Below, piece after piece: positions 24,731 to 33,110 of a stretch of 64,000 bases of DNA. Source of the DNA: Planctomycetes bacterium ADurb.Bin069 (GTDB taxonomy: Bacteria > Planctomycetota > UBA8108 > UBA8890 > UBA8898); contig MWEK01000004.1 of the NCBI GenBank assembly GCA_002070955.1, forward strand, positions 124,001-188,000, read 5' to 3'. A program made the position numbers and the translations under genes. Position 1 is the stretch's first letter; each line of letters opens with the position of its first letter. The notes beneath the pieces are model-generated. The model searched no databases. It saw only the letters and a program-made list of their open reading frames with translations, and had not been told where the DNA came from.

Positions 24731-25928
24731 GGAACGGGTGCTGTGCGCCCTGAGGCACGAGGAGGGCGACCGGGTGCCCATCGACTTCGGCGCGTTCCGC
24801 TCGTCGGGCATCCACGCGGGAACCTACGCGCGTCTCAGGCGGCACCTGGGCCTGCCGGCGCTACGGCCGCGCCTCTACGATCTCATGCAGCAGTTGGCCG
24901 AGCCCGACGACGACATCAAGGAGCGCTTCCACGCCGATGTGGAGCAGGTGCACCAGCGCGCGCCGTCCTTCGGGATTCCGATCGACCGCTGGAAGGAAGG
25001 CGTCCTGCCCGACGGCACGCCCGTCATGGTGCCGGCGGCGTTCGATCCGGTGGAGCTGCCCGACGGCTCGCGGGAGATCCGCGAGGGGTCGACGGCCATC
25101 GCCCGCATGACGAGCGGCGGCCTTTACTTCGATCGGGTCCATTTCCCCCTGGCGGCCGCGGAGTCCGAGGCGGATCTGGACCGGCTGTGCGCGTGGGAGA
25201 CGTACACGCCGGAGGATCTGGAGTTCATCCGCGCCCAGGCCGAGCGGCTCCGCGCCGGGGACCGCGCCGTGCTCTTCTGCTTCGGCGGCAATATCCTGGA
25301 GGGCGGGCAGGGGCTCATGGGCTACCAGGATTACATGTGCAGCCTGGCCGGCAATCCGGCGCTCGTGCGCGCCATCGGCGAGCGGCTGGCCGCGATGTAC
25401 ATCGAGAACCTGAAGCAGGTGCTGCCTCTCATCGACGGCCTCGTCGACATCATCGCCTGCGGCGACGATCTGGGGCTGCAACGCGGCTTGCAGCTTTCGC
25501 TGGAGGACTACCGCGCGCTCATCAAGCCCTATCACCGCGCGGTTTTCGGGTACATTCGGGAGCACTCGCGCGCCTATCTCTTCCTGCATAGCTGCGGCGC
25601 CATCGCGGATCTGCTCCCCGATCTCATCGAGGTCGGCGTCCAGATCATCAATCCCGTGCAGGTCTCGGCCAAGGGCATGGAGCCCGAGCGCCTGAAGCGC
25701 GAGTTCGGCAGGCACCTCACGTTCTGGGGCGGAGGGTGCGACACGCAGGCGGTGCTCCCGCACGGCTCGCCCGCCGAGGTGCGCGAGGAGGTCCGGCGGC
25801 GCATGCGCGTTTTCAAGCCGGGCGGCGGGTTCGTGTTTACCCAGGTGCACAACATCCTGGACCTGGTGCCTCCGGAGAACGTCGCGGCGATGTACGCGGC
25901 CGCGTACGAAGCGGCCGCCTACCCCTAG
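24708..25928 (+). CDS. uroporphyrinogen decarboxylase family protein (methyltransferase-like)
   Basis: 406 residues with an AAAGGGAG ribosome site. It begins ERLTGRERVLCALRHEEGDRVPIDFG, the usual opening of UroD-like proteins, and contains CGDDLGLQRG, SCGAIADLLPDLIEVGVQIINPVQ, LTFWGGGCDTQAVLP and GGFVFTQVHNILDLVPPENVAAMYAAA. True HemE is shorter and has a different N-terminal arginine motif; this branch resembles MtaA/CmuA-type corrinoid methyltransferases and is expanded in planctomycetes. It may move methyl groups from a methylated substrate, which cannot be named. No corrinoid protein gene is adjacent. Confidence 0.85.
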   Translation: MAERLTGRERVLCALRHEEGDRVPIDFGAFRSSGIHAGTYARLRRHLGLPALRPRLYDLMQQLAEPDDDIKERFHADVEQVHQRAPSFGIPIDRWKEGVLPDGTPVMVPAAFDPVELPDGSREIREGSTAIARMTSGGLYFDRVHFPLAAAESEADLDRLCAWETYTPEDLEFIRAQAERLRAGDRAVLFCFGGNILEGGQGLMGYQDYMCSLAGNPALVRAIGERLAAMYIENLKQVLPLIDGLVDIIACGDDLGLQRGLQLSLEDYRALIKPYHRAVFGYIREHSRAYLFLHSCGAIADLLPDLIEVGVQIINPVQVSAKGMEPERLKREFGRHLTFWGGGCDTQAVLPHGSPAEVREEVRRRMRVFKPGGGFVFTQVHNILDLVPPENVAAMYAAAYEAAAYP

Positions 25929-26036
25929 GGGCGCATTTTCACCGCCGCGAGGGCGGTTTCTCCATCCCTTTGCCGATACAATGGTTGCGATGCCGGAAGG
26001 GAATGCTGTAACAGTTCCGCGCGGGAGGGCGTCTCT

Positions 26037-26600
26037 GTGGATGACATGATTCACGACGCGAGCACCGCACAATGCCCGACCGATTTGCTCGCGGCCGCGC
26101 GCGCGGGCGACCGGCTGGCGATGAGTCGGCTCATCGAGGCGGAGCTGCCCTGGGTCAGGGCGGTCGTCGCCGGGTACGTGCAGGCTTCCGAGAACGTCGA
26201 TGACATCTGTCAGGAGGTTTTTATCGCGGTTTGGCAGAGTCTCCACCGTTTGCGGAGCCCGGCAGGCTTCAAGGCGTGGATCTATCGGATCGCGGTCAAC
26301 AAGGTGCGGTCGTTCTACCGCCGGGCGGGGCGCCGGAGCTCGGTGGAGCTGAGCGCCGACCTGCAGGCGGGCGACGGCCGCGAGGCATTGGAGCGCTCCT
26401 CGCGGCGCGAGTCCGTGCTCGCCGCCCTGAAAAAGATGCCGCCCAAGTACCGCGACCCGCTGGTGATCCACTACCTGCGCGGCAAGTCGTGCGACGAGAC
26501 GGCGGAGATTCTGGGGCTGCGGCCGGTGACGTGCCGCATCAGGCTCCTGCGTGGCCGGAGCAGGCTCGAGGATCTGCTGCGCAAGGACGGTGCGCTATGA
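26037..26600 (+). CDS. ECF-type RNA polymerase sigma factor
   Basis: 187 residues. Region 2: MSRLIEAELPWVRAVVAGYV, ENVDDICQEVFIAVWQSLHRLRSPAGFKAWIYRIAVNKVRSFYRR; region 4: LKKMPPKYRDPLVIHYLRGKSCDETAEILGLRPVTCRIRLLRGRSRLEDLL. Start is a GTG with GGGAGG 8 bp upstream; an in-frame ATG three codons later is a possible alternative. A TACAAT hexamer at 25977-25982 may be a -10 box, but I find no matching -35. The stop overlaps the anti-sigma start by ATGA. Confidence 0.93.
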   Translation: MDDMIHDASTAQCPTDLLAAARAGDRLAMSRLIEAELPWVRAVVAGYVQASENVDDICQEVFIAVWQSLHRLRSPAGFKAWIYRIAVNKVRSFYRRAGRRSSVELSADLQAGDGREALERSSRRESVLAALKKMPPKYRDPLVIHYLRGKSCDETAEILGLRPVTCRIRLLRGRSRLEDLLRKDGAL

Positions 26601-27193
26601 AAAACATGACCTGCGAGCAAGCGCGCGAATTCCTGGCGGCCCGGGAGATGAAGCTCCCCTTCGAGCCCGAGGCGGCGCATGCGTGCGAGCAGCACCTGGC
26701 GGGCTGCGAGAGCTGCCGGCGGGTCCTGCTCGAGGGCCGGGAGCTCTCGGAGCTGCTGGCGGCGAGCCTGGCGCCCTACGCCGAGGGCGCCGAGGAGTTG
26801 GCCGAGCGCATCGCCATCGATCTGCCCGCCCGGCGGGCGGCGCCGTCCTACTGGCGGTCGCAGGTCTTTCGTTTCGATGCGGCCGCCGCGGCGCTGCTCT
26901 TCGGCGCGGGGCTTTTCGTCGGCTGGTGGTTCCGGCCGGCGCCCCCGCCGGCGGGGGCGCCCGGGCCGGTCGCGCCGGCGGCGACGGTGGCGCCGCAGCT
27001 CATCGGCAGCAGCGGGACGCTGGCGCACGAGCTGCTGCCGCGCGACCGCGTGAGGACTTCGGAGCGGCGCCGATTCATTATCGTGAATCCCGTGGCTCCT
27101 GATGTGATCTTGGAGGTGGATCGCCAGGCGGAATTCGAGGACAGGCTGGAGCTGCCGGACGGCGCCGGCGCCGGCGATGTCCCCGTCGAGTAG
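26597..27193 (+). CDS. zinc-finger anti-sigma factor, single-pass membrane protein
   Basis: 198 residues. The N-terminal anti-sigma zinc finger has H33-x3-C37-x2-C40. A single membrane helix lies at ~94-111. The ~85-residue part beyond it is Pro/Ala-rich then basic (RDRVRTSERRRFIIVNPVAPDVILEVDRQ) and would face the periplasm. It is translationally coupled to the sigma factor and is expected to hold it inactive until a periplasmic signal triggers release or proteolysis. Confidence 0.88.
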   Translation: MKNMTCEQAREFLAAREMKLPFEPEAAHACEQHLAGCESCRRVLLEGRELSELLAASLAPYAEGAEELAERIAIDLPARRAAPSYWRSQVFRFDAAAAALLFGAGLFVGWWFRPAPPPAGAPGPVAPAATVAPQLIGSSGTLAHELLPRDRVRTSERRRFIIVNPVAPDVILEVDRQAEFEDRLELPDGAGAGDVPVE

Positions 27194-27267
27194 CCCGGCC
27201 GAGAGGGCGTCGAAGGACGTCCGTCGTTAAGAGGGAAAAACAAGACTCTTGAGAGGAGGAGTCTCCC

Positions 27268-28596
27268 ATGAAGGCATTAGGTTACGGCATTGTGTTGATC
27301 GGAGCGGCGTGTCTGTGCGCGGCCGAGGCGCCGTTCGTGGGCGTCGAGCTGCGGCCGCTGGGAGCCGATGTCGCGGCGTATCTCGGCATCGAGCACGGCG
27401 TCCTGGTGGGCGCCGTGATGGAGAAGTCGCCCGCGGAGGCGGCGGGGATCAAGGCGAACGACATCATCCTCAGTTGGAACGGCGAGGCGGTGGCCGGGCC
27501 CGAGGCGTTCATCGCCAAGGTCAAGGCGGCCGCGCCCGGCGCGGCGGTGAAGCTGGCGGTGATGCGCCGGGGCGCCGAGCAGGAGCTCGTGCTCACCCTG
27601 GGCGCCAGGCCCGGCGCGGCGCCGCCGCCGACCGAGGCGCCGGGCGCGCCCGGATACCTCGGGCTCGCGTTCGAGCCCGTGCCGCCCGTCGTCCGCGAGT
27701 ATCTCGGCCTGGACGAGGCCGCGCCGGGCGTCTACGTCGTTCAAGTGCTCGGCGATTCGCCGGCCGCCAAGGCGGGGCTCAAGGAGCGCGATCTCATCCT
27801 CAAGGTGGACGGCAAGAATGTCGCCGGCCCCGAGGAGTTCCAGGAGGCGATGCACGGCTTCAAGCCGGGCCGGGAAATCGAGCTCGAAGGCCTGCGCGCG
27901 GGCCGAGCGCTCAAGGTCAAGGCCGTCTTGGGCGAGCGGCCGGCGGGCGTCGAGAAGAAGGTGCGCCGCCCGGCGTTCCCGTGGCGCGCGCCCGCCCCGG
28001 GCAAGGAGTCGGCGAAGGATAAGTTCACCCTCCGGTTCAAGGACTGGTCGGGCAAGGAGCACGTGGTTCCGTTCCCGGCGCTGCCGCCCGGCGGCTTCGA
28101 GTTCGAGATGCCGAGGATCGACTGGCCCGACATCCTGAACAGGGAGCAGATCAAGGATCTGGAGGCCCGCGTCAGAGAGGCCATGCAGCAGGCCATGAAG
28201 CGGCTCGATGAGCATCGCCAGGATCTGAAGGGCAAGCACGAGGCCTTTCTGAAGAAGCTCGAGGCGTACAAGGGGGCCATTTCTCCCGGCGGGGAGAGCA
28301 AGTCCGTCGTGGTCAGCGAGACGATGGCGCAGGTCAGTTCCTCCGACGGCGTCCACGAGATCACCGTCAAGACCCAAAACGGCCGGAAGACGGTGACGGT
28401 GAAGGAAGGCGACAAGGTGCTCGCGAACGAACTGCCCTTCGAGCAGATCGGCACCTTGCCGGAGGCGGTCCAAAAGAAGATCAAGGACCTCGACGCCAAC
28501 GTGATCATCCAGACTCGGGGCGCCTTGGAGGCCGGAGGCTCCGCGCCCGAGGCCGAGGAGGAAATCGAGCTGGACGCGCCGGTACAGCGGCTGTAG
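27268..28596 (+). CDS. exported double-PDZ protein with coiled coil
   Basis: The 442-residue protein opens with a signal peptide (MKALGYGIVLIGAACLCAAE) after a GAGAGGAGG site. Two PDZ domains follow: ~22-115 (GVLVGAVMEKSPAEAAGIKANDIILSWNGEAVAGPEAF) and ~128-225 (GVYVVQVLGDSPAAKAGLKERDLILKVDGKNVAGPEEF). A charged helix at ~280-325 is a likely coiled coil, then a beta-rich end (SVVVSETMAQVSSSDGVHEITVKTQNG). No HtrA-type or S41 protease domain is present. Position behind the sigma/anti-sigma pair suggests a periplasmic chaperone, adaptor or regulated target of that system. Confidence 0.85.
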   Translation: MKALGYGIVLIGAACLCAAEAPFVGVELRPLGADVAAYLGIEHGVLVGAVMEKSPAEAAGIKANDIILSWNGEAVAGPEAFIAKVKAAAPGAAVKLAVMRRGAEQELVLTLGARPGAAPPPTEAPGAPGYLGLAFEPVPPVVREYLGLDEAAPGVYVVQVLGDSPAAKAGLKERDLILKVDGKNVAGPEEFQEAMHGFKPGREIELEGLRAGRALKVKAVLGERPAGVEKKVRRPAFPWRAPAPGKESAKDKFTLRFKDWSGKEHVVPFPALPPGGFEFEMPRIDWPDILNREQIKDLEARVREAMQQAMKRLDEHRQDLKGKHEAFLKKLEAYKGAISPGGESKSVVVSETMAQVSSSDGVHEITVKTQNGRKTVTVKEGDKVLANELPFEQIGTLPEAVQKKIKDLDANVIIQTRGALEAGGSAPEAEEEIELDAPVQRL

Positions 28597-28623
28597 GGCG
28601 CGCGGCGTCCGCGCGCGGGGGGC

Positions 28624-28670
28624 GGCCGAGAGGGCGGGGATTCCGCTTTCTCGGCCCCTTTCTTTTCCGT
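28624..28670 (+). terminator. intrinsic terminator after the PDZ gene
   Basis: An 8-bp stem, GGCCGAGA (28624-28631) with TCTCGGCC (28649-28656), is followed by CCTTTCTTTTCC. This closes the sigma/anti-sigma/PDZ unit. Confidence 0.75.
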
Positions 28671-28747
28671 GCTTTCCCTTGTAGCCGAGGCGCGCATGCG
28701 CGATCATTGACGGCGCGGGGGCATAAAGCCCCCGCAGGGAGGCCACG

Positions 28748-30121
28748 GTGGCGAAGTCCATGAACCCCCGCGTTTCCACCAGCCGGCGTCGGTTTCTCCA
28801 GGGACTGGGCGCCGGCCTTGCGGCGCTCCAAGTCGTGCCCGCGCGCGTCCTCGGAGGGGAGCGCGGCCCCGCGCCGAGCGACAAGGTCAACATTGCGTGC
28901 ATCGGCGCCGGCAACCGCGGAGGGGACAGCGTCAGAGCCTGCCGCGGCCAAACGATCGTCGGACTGTGCGATGTCGATGACAAACTGGCGGCGGAGACCT
29001 ACCGCCAATTTCCGGAGGCCAAGAAATTCCGCGACTTCCGGAAGATGCTCGACGAACTCGACAAGAGCATCGAGGCCGTGACCGTCGGCATCCCCGATCA
29101 CACCCACGCCGTCGCCGCCATGGACGCCATGCGGCGCGGCAAGCACGTGTACTGCGAGAAGCCCCTCGCCCATTCGATCGGCGAGGTGCGCGCGCTCATG
29201 GCCATGGCGCGCGAAAGCAAGGTCGTGACGCAGCTCGGCAACCAAGGCCATTCCTCCGACGACATTCGCAGCCTGTGCGAATGGGTCTGGGATGGCGCCA
29301 TCGGCCGGGTGACGGAAATTCACGCCTGCTGCGACGCGTTCCCCCGGGTGTATTGCCAGATCGACGATTTGCCCAAGCTGGCCGAGAAGCACGCGGTGCC
29401 GCCGACTCTCGACTACGACCTCTGGCTCGGCCCGGCGCACTTCAGGCCTTACAGCCCCTTGTGGGTGCCGTGGAATTGGCGCGGGTGGCTGCCTTTCGGC
29501 TGCGGCTGCATCGGCGACTGGATTTGCCACGTGGTGGATCCCTCCTTCTGGGCGCTGGATTTGGGCCTGCCGGCGACGATTTGCGCCGAGGTCAGGAATT
29601 ACGATCCCAAGCTGCACGCGGACGTGTATCCTCCCGGCGTCAGGATCACGTTCCAGTTCCCGGCCAAGGGCCCCCGCGGACCGGTCAAGCTCGTGTGGTG
29701 CGACGGGACCGAACGCGTGCCGCGCCCGCCGATGCTGGAGGAGGGCGAAAACCCTCCCGGCACCGGCGCGGTCTTGTACGGCGACAAGGGCGTTCTGATG
29801 CACGGCTCGCACGGCGCGGGCGGCGTCAGGCTGATCCCCCAGGAGCGCATGCGCGCATACAAGCGCCCCGACCGCCGGCTCGCCCGCGTCTCCGGCCAGG
29901 ATCATCACCGCGACTGGCTCAACGCGATTGTCGCGAATCGGCAGTCCGGATCGCCTTTCGCCTACGGCGGACCGCTCACGGAAATCGCGCTCCTGGGCGT
30001 CATCGCCATCCGCTTTCCGGAGCGGGAGCTGAAGTGGGATGCGGAAAAGATGCGCTTCACCAACGCCGAGGAGGCGAACGCCTACGTGGCGCCGCCTTAT
30101 CGCCGGGGTTGGGAGCTCTAG
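28748..30121 (+). CDS. Gfo/Idh/MocA family oxidoreductase with Tat signal
   Basis: Start is GTG at 28748 with GGGAGG 5 bp upstream; 457 residues. The N-terminus STSRRRFLQGLGAGLAALQVVPA is a twin-arginine signal, so the folded, cofactor-loaded enzyme is exported. The NAD(P)-binding beta strand is VNIACIGAGNRG and the catalytic lysine is in VYCEKPLAHS. The C-terminal domain (LDYDLWLGPAHFRPYSPLWVPWNWRGWLPFGCGCIGDW) matches the planctomycete Tat-exported branch related to glycosidase-like members such as GH109. It probably oxidises or rearranges a sugar derivative in the periplasm; the substrate is not known. Confidence 0.92.
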   Translation: MAKSMNPRVSTSRRRFLQGLGAGLAALQVVPARVLGGERGPAPSDKVNIACIGAGNRGGDSVRACRGQTIVGLCDVDDKLAAETYRQFPEAKKFRDFRKMLDELDKSIEAVTVGIPDHTHAVAAMDAMRRGKHVYCEKPLAHSIGEVRALMAMARESKVVTQLGNQGHSSDDIRSLCEWVWDGAIGRVTEIHACCDAFPRVYCQIDDLPKLAEKHAVPPTLDYDLWLGPAHFRPYSPLWVPWNWRGWLPFGCGCIGDWICHVVDPSFWALDLGLPATICAEVRNYDPKLHADVYPPGVRITFQFPAKGPRGPVKLVWCDGTERVPRPPMLEEGENPPGTGAVLYGDKGVLMHGSHGAGGVRLIPQERMRAYKRPDRRLARVSGQDHHRDWLNAIVANRQSGSPFAYGGPLTEIALLGVIAIRFPERELKWDAEKMRFTNAEEANAYVAPPYRRGWEL

Positions 30122-30227
30122 ATGCCGAGCCGGGGGCGCCGCGCGCGGCCGCGGCGCCGAGCCCATTAGGGATCGCCGCGCCCGCGACGGCACCCGGGGC
30201 GCGGCCGCGGGGCCGGGAGCTTGCGGG

Positions 30228-30767
30228 CTAGTTTCCGACTAGGATCACCCTTGCTCCATTGCACCGCTGGCAGTTGCCATATCCCCAACCAAACCACCCG
30301 TCGGCTCCCGGGACCACATTGGCGTGGTTCTTATAGTAATACTCGGGAGGGTGTCCGGAGCCGCAATGGGATTTGCCGGTGCCTTTGCATAAGGGACAGA
30401 CGACGACCTTCATGGCCTGAGGCGGCGGGGGGGCGAGCGCCGGCGCGGCCGGTTCCTGGCGAGGGCTCGCCGGCGCCGCTTCAAACCTGCCTGGATTCCA
30501 CGCGCGATCAGCCGGGAAGTTTGGCCGCGAATCGGCCGCCCTGGCGGCGACGTTCGCGGGCGGGGGCGCCTGGTTCGGCTTGGAGGCTTCGCCCGCCGGA
30601 GCGTCGGCGACTCCGGCGCTCGGCGCCGTCACGGCGCCGCGTTCTTCCTGCGCGGCGGAGTTATGGCGGCACAGGGAGATCCCCAGGCCCAGCGAAACGC
30701 CGAATCCCACCCCCAGCAGGAAAACCAGGAACTTGCCGGTCGGTCCTTCAGGTCCGCTTTTTGGCAT
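30228..30767 (-). CDS. membrane-anchored protein with DnaJ-like CxxCxGxG zinc motif
   Basis: The ATG at 30767 has AGGAGG 6 bp upstream; 179 residues. One membrane helix lies at ~12-32, then a Pro/Ala-rich linker to ~118, then a compact cysteine region: C124-x2-C127-xGxG, a C135 nearby, and C166-x2-C169-xG. The pairs resemble half a DnaJ cysteine-rich zinc finger. No J domain is present. The domain might bind zinc and unfolded protein or mediate redox contacts; no function is known to me. It stands alone, convergent with the oxidoreductase gene. Confidence 0.75.
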   Translation of the reverse strand: MPKSGPEGPTGKFLVFLLGVGFGVSLGLGISLCRHNSAAQEERGAVTAPSAGVADAPAGEASKPNQAPPPANVAARAADSRPNFPADRAWNPGRFEAAPASPRQEPAAPALAPPPPQAMKVVVCPLCKGTGKSHCGSGHPPEYYYKNHANVVPGADGWFGWGYGNCQRCNGARVILVGN

Positions 30768-31035
30768 TCTTCGCCTCCTGATCCTTTCGTCGGCTCGGAA
30801 TCCTTCGGGCCTGAGAACCTTGTGGGGCCGCGGGTTGCCCCGCGGAGCTTGAGCGTCGTCGGGTCTCCCGCCCCCGCCGCTCGATGATCCTGAGGGAAAC
30901 CGCGGGGCTTCGGCGGCGCGCGCCCTGGCCGACCCGGAGGATTCGTTTCTCCCATGGACCTCTCTGCGCCTTCCAGGTTCTCCTTTTCGAGGGGCATGCC
31001 GCCGGGCGGTCCGCCGGGCCGCCACCGTTTATCGG

Positions 31036-33084
31036 CTAATGGGCCGGCCGCCCCGCGGTTGAGTCGGTGTGGGCGCGGCGAGCCTCAGGCGTCTTGGGCG
31101 CGAGGCCGTACCGCTTGCCGCCGTGCTCCACCGTGCCTCCGACGCGATCCTTGGTGAAGGCGATCGTCGCCTCGGGCAGGCGCACGACGACTTCCTCGGG
31201 TGAATCTCGAACTTGCGCCTCCGGCACGGTCGCCGCGGAGGCATCCGTCGCCGTGAGAATGTTGAGGAAGAAGTCCTCCGCCGCGGCCTCGGCGGGCGAC
31301 ACCTCGATGCGGCACTCGGGCGCCGGGCCCGTGTCGCGCGCCGGCGGGTACGATCGGCCGCCGTAGGCATAGAGCGCGGAGCCCTGGGCGCAGTTGATGA
31401 CGCGCTTGCGCGGCAGCGCGCACTGCACGAAGAGCCGCCCCGCGCCGTTCGTGATGACGAGGCGCTCGGGCGTCTCCGCGGGCGGCTTCATGGCCTGGAG
31501 AAGCCAGGTCTTCTTGAACTCGCGGCGCGCCGCCTTCACGCGGTCGAAGATCACGAAGGTGCCGGGCCGCAGGTAGAGAATCTGCCGCGTGAAATGCTCG
31601 AGCTTGGCTTTGCGATAGGCGCGCGAGGCATCGCCGGCGGCGTAGAGAAAGGCGCCGTTGTCCTCGAAGGCCAGGATGGCGCCGATGTCGTACTTCGCCC
31701 GGTCCCGCTCCCAGGCGGCCGCATCCGCCGCGGCTCCGTTGTGGTGAGGCCAGTCGTGCGCTTGGCCTCCATCGTTGCCCGTGACCCGCCCCGCGCGAAC
31801 GGCCGGCCAACGCTCGTCGGGGTCGAGCACCAGAATCGTGCTGTGGGCGATGGTGCGGAGGTGATAGTTCACGTCGTGGTCGCTTCCGAATTCATCGTAA
31901 TGGCCGCCATCGCCGGCCAGTTCGGCGCCCGCGTAGATGTTGAAGTGGCCCAGGTCGAGGTGCTGGTGCGCCGTGAAGCGGCCGCCGCATTTGAAGAAGA
32001 AGTAGACCGCGTCCTCGTCCCAGGAGCTGCGGGCGTAGATGTAACCCGGTCCGGGGCTGAAGTGGGAGAGCTTGAAACGGGTGTAATCGGCCGCGACGAC
32101 GCTCGTGTCGCGCCAAAGGAAGTCCATGTAGGCGTAGACGCCGACACTGGAGCGCGGCGTCGTTTCGTTGAAGGCGTGGACCGCCTGGTGGGCGGGGTCG
32201 TCGCGGAAGCGGTTGACGAGAATGCGGCGCGCCGCGAGCGCCTTGTCTCGGTCGCCGCCGAAGACGCGGCCGCCGCCGTCGCCCATGGGGACGGGCCGCC
32301 GCGAGCCGTACCGGCCGATCCCCGGATACATCTCGAACATCGAGGCGACGGCCCGGTTCCGGAAGAACGACGGCGCCATGGCATAGTAGTCGACCCCCTC
32401 GCAGGTCCGCGCGGCCTCGCAGAAGACGAGCCATTCGTAGAGCCAGTAGTGAATGTAGTAGCCTTCGCCGAAGCCGCCGCCGGCGCCGGCGAGTTCCAGG
32501 GCCGGCGCGGCGCGGGCGCGGAACTCCTCCTCGATCGCGGCGGCGTAGCGCGGCGCGCGCGGGTTTTCGTGGTAGGTCGCGTAGGCGGCCAGGCCGATGC
32601 CCCAGTTCTTGTAACCGTACCACCCGTTGTGAAAGACGTGGGTCTCGGAGTTCCTGTTGGCGTCCACGGTGGCATCGATGTACTTGAGGAGCTCGGCCGT
32701 CTCCGCCTCGGTCCAGTGGGCGTGACAGAGATCGTAGGCGACGGCCGCGCAGGCCAGATCGCAGCCGAAGGGCGCGTGGCCTTTCTTGATGGGTCCGCGC
32801 ACGATCGCCAGGGCGCGTTCCACGGCGGCGCGCCCCAGGGCGCGGTCGTTCTCGATGGCGGCGACGAGACCCATCGAGAAAAGCTTGGCGTGCGTGTCGC
32901 CGTCGCGCCCGCGGGCCGTCTCGACGACGCGGGCGTACGCCTCCGCGCGGGTGCGCGCCAACTCGGCCAGATGCCGGCGCGTTCCGAAGAGGCGCGGGTG
33001 CTCCTTGGGGACGGCCTGCCGCGCGGCGGCGGGCTGCGGCGCCGCGGCGCAAAGGGCGAGCAACGTCGTTGCGAGGAGGGGCAT
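31036..33084 (-). CDS. heparinase II/III-type polysaccharide lyase, secreted
   Basis: From the ATG at 33084 (GGAGG upstream), 682 residues. A signal peptide (MPLLATTLLALCAAAPQPAAA) precedes an alpha/alpha-toroid with HPRLFGTRRHLAEL, VFHNGWYGYKNWGIGLAAYATYHENP and YYIHYWLYEWLVF. The beta-sandwich half has YARSSWDEDAVYFFFKCGG, AHQHLDLGHFNIYAGAELAGDGGHYDEFGSDHDVNYH and HSTILVLDP, the pattern of the heparinase II/III family that includes heparin, alginate and other uronate lyases. It cleaves acidic polysaccharides by beta-elimination; the exact polymer cannot be told. Its start lies ~25 bp downstream of the Gfo/Idh gene on the same strand, so they likely form one unit. Confidence 0.85.
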   Translation of the reverse strand: MPLLATTLLALCAAAPQPAAARQAVPKEHPRLFGTRRHLAELARTRAEAYARVVETARGRDGDTHAKLFSMGLVAAIENDRALGRAAVERALAIVRGPIKKGHAPFGCDLACAAVAYDLCHAHWTEAETAELLKYIDATVDANRNSETHVFHNGWYGYKNWGIGLAAYATYHENPRAPRYAAAIEEEFRARAAPALELAGAGGGFGEGYYIHYWLYEWLVFCEAARTCEGVDYYAMAPSFFRNRAVASMFEMYPGIGRYGSRRPVPMGDGGGRVFGGDRDKALAARRILVNRFRDDPAHQAVHAFNETTPRSSVGVYAYMDFLWRDTSVVAADYTRFKLSHFSPGPGYIYARSSWDEDAVYFFFKCGGRFTAHQHLDLGHFNIYAGAELAGDGGHYDEFGSDHDVNYHLRTIAHSTILVLDPDERWPAVRAGRVTGNDGGQAHDWPHHNGAAADAAAWERDRAKYDIGAILAFEDNGAFLYAAGDASRAYRKAKLEHFTRQILYLRPGTFVIFDRVKAARREFKKTWLLQAMKPPAETPERLVITNGAGRLFVQCALPRKRVINCAQGSALYAYGGRSYPPARDTGPAPECRIEVSPAEAAAEDFFLNILTATDASAATVPEAQVRDSPEEVVVRLPEATIAFTKDRVGGTVEHGGKRYGLAPKTPEARRAHTDSTAGRPAH

Positions 33085-33110
33085 GGGCGTTCCTCCGCGA
33101 GGCGCGCGCC

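Noticed and set aside
25990..26049. 19-codon leader frame ahead of the second ECF sigma gene
   Set aside because: It starts near the predicted transcript start but has no ribosome site, conserved sequence or terminator/antiterminator structure to support it.
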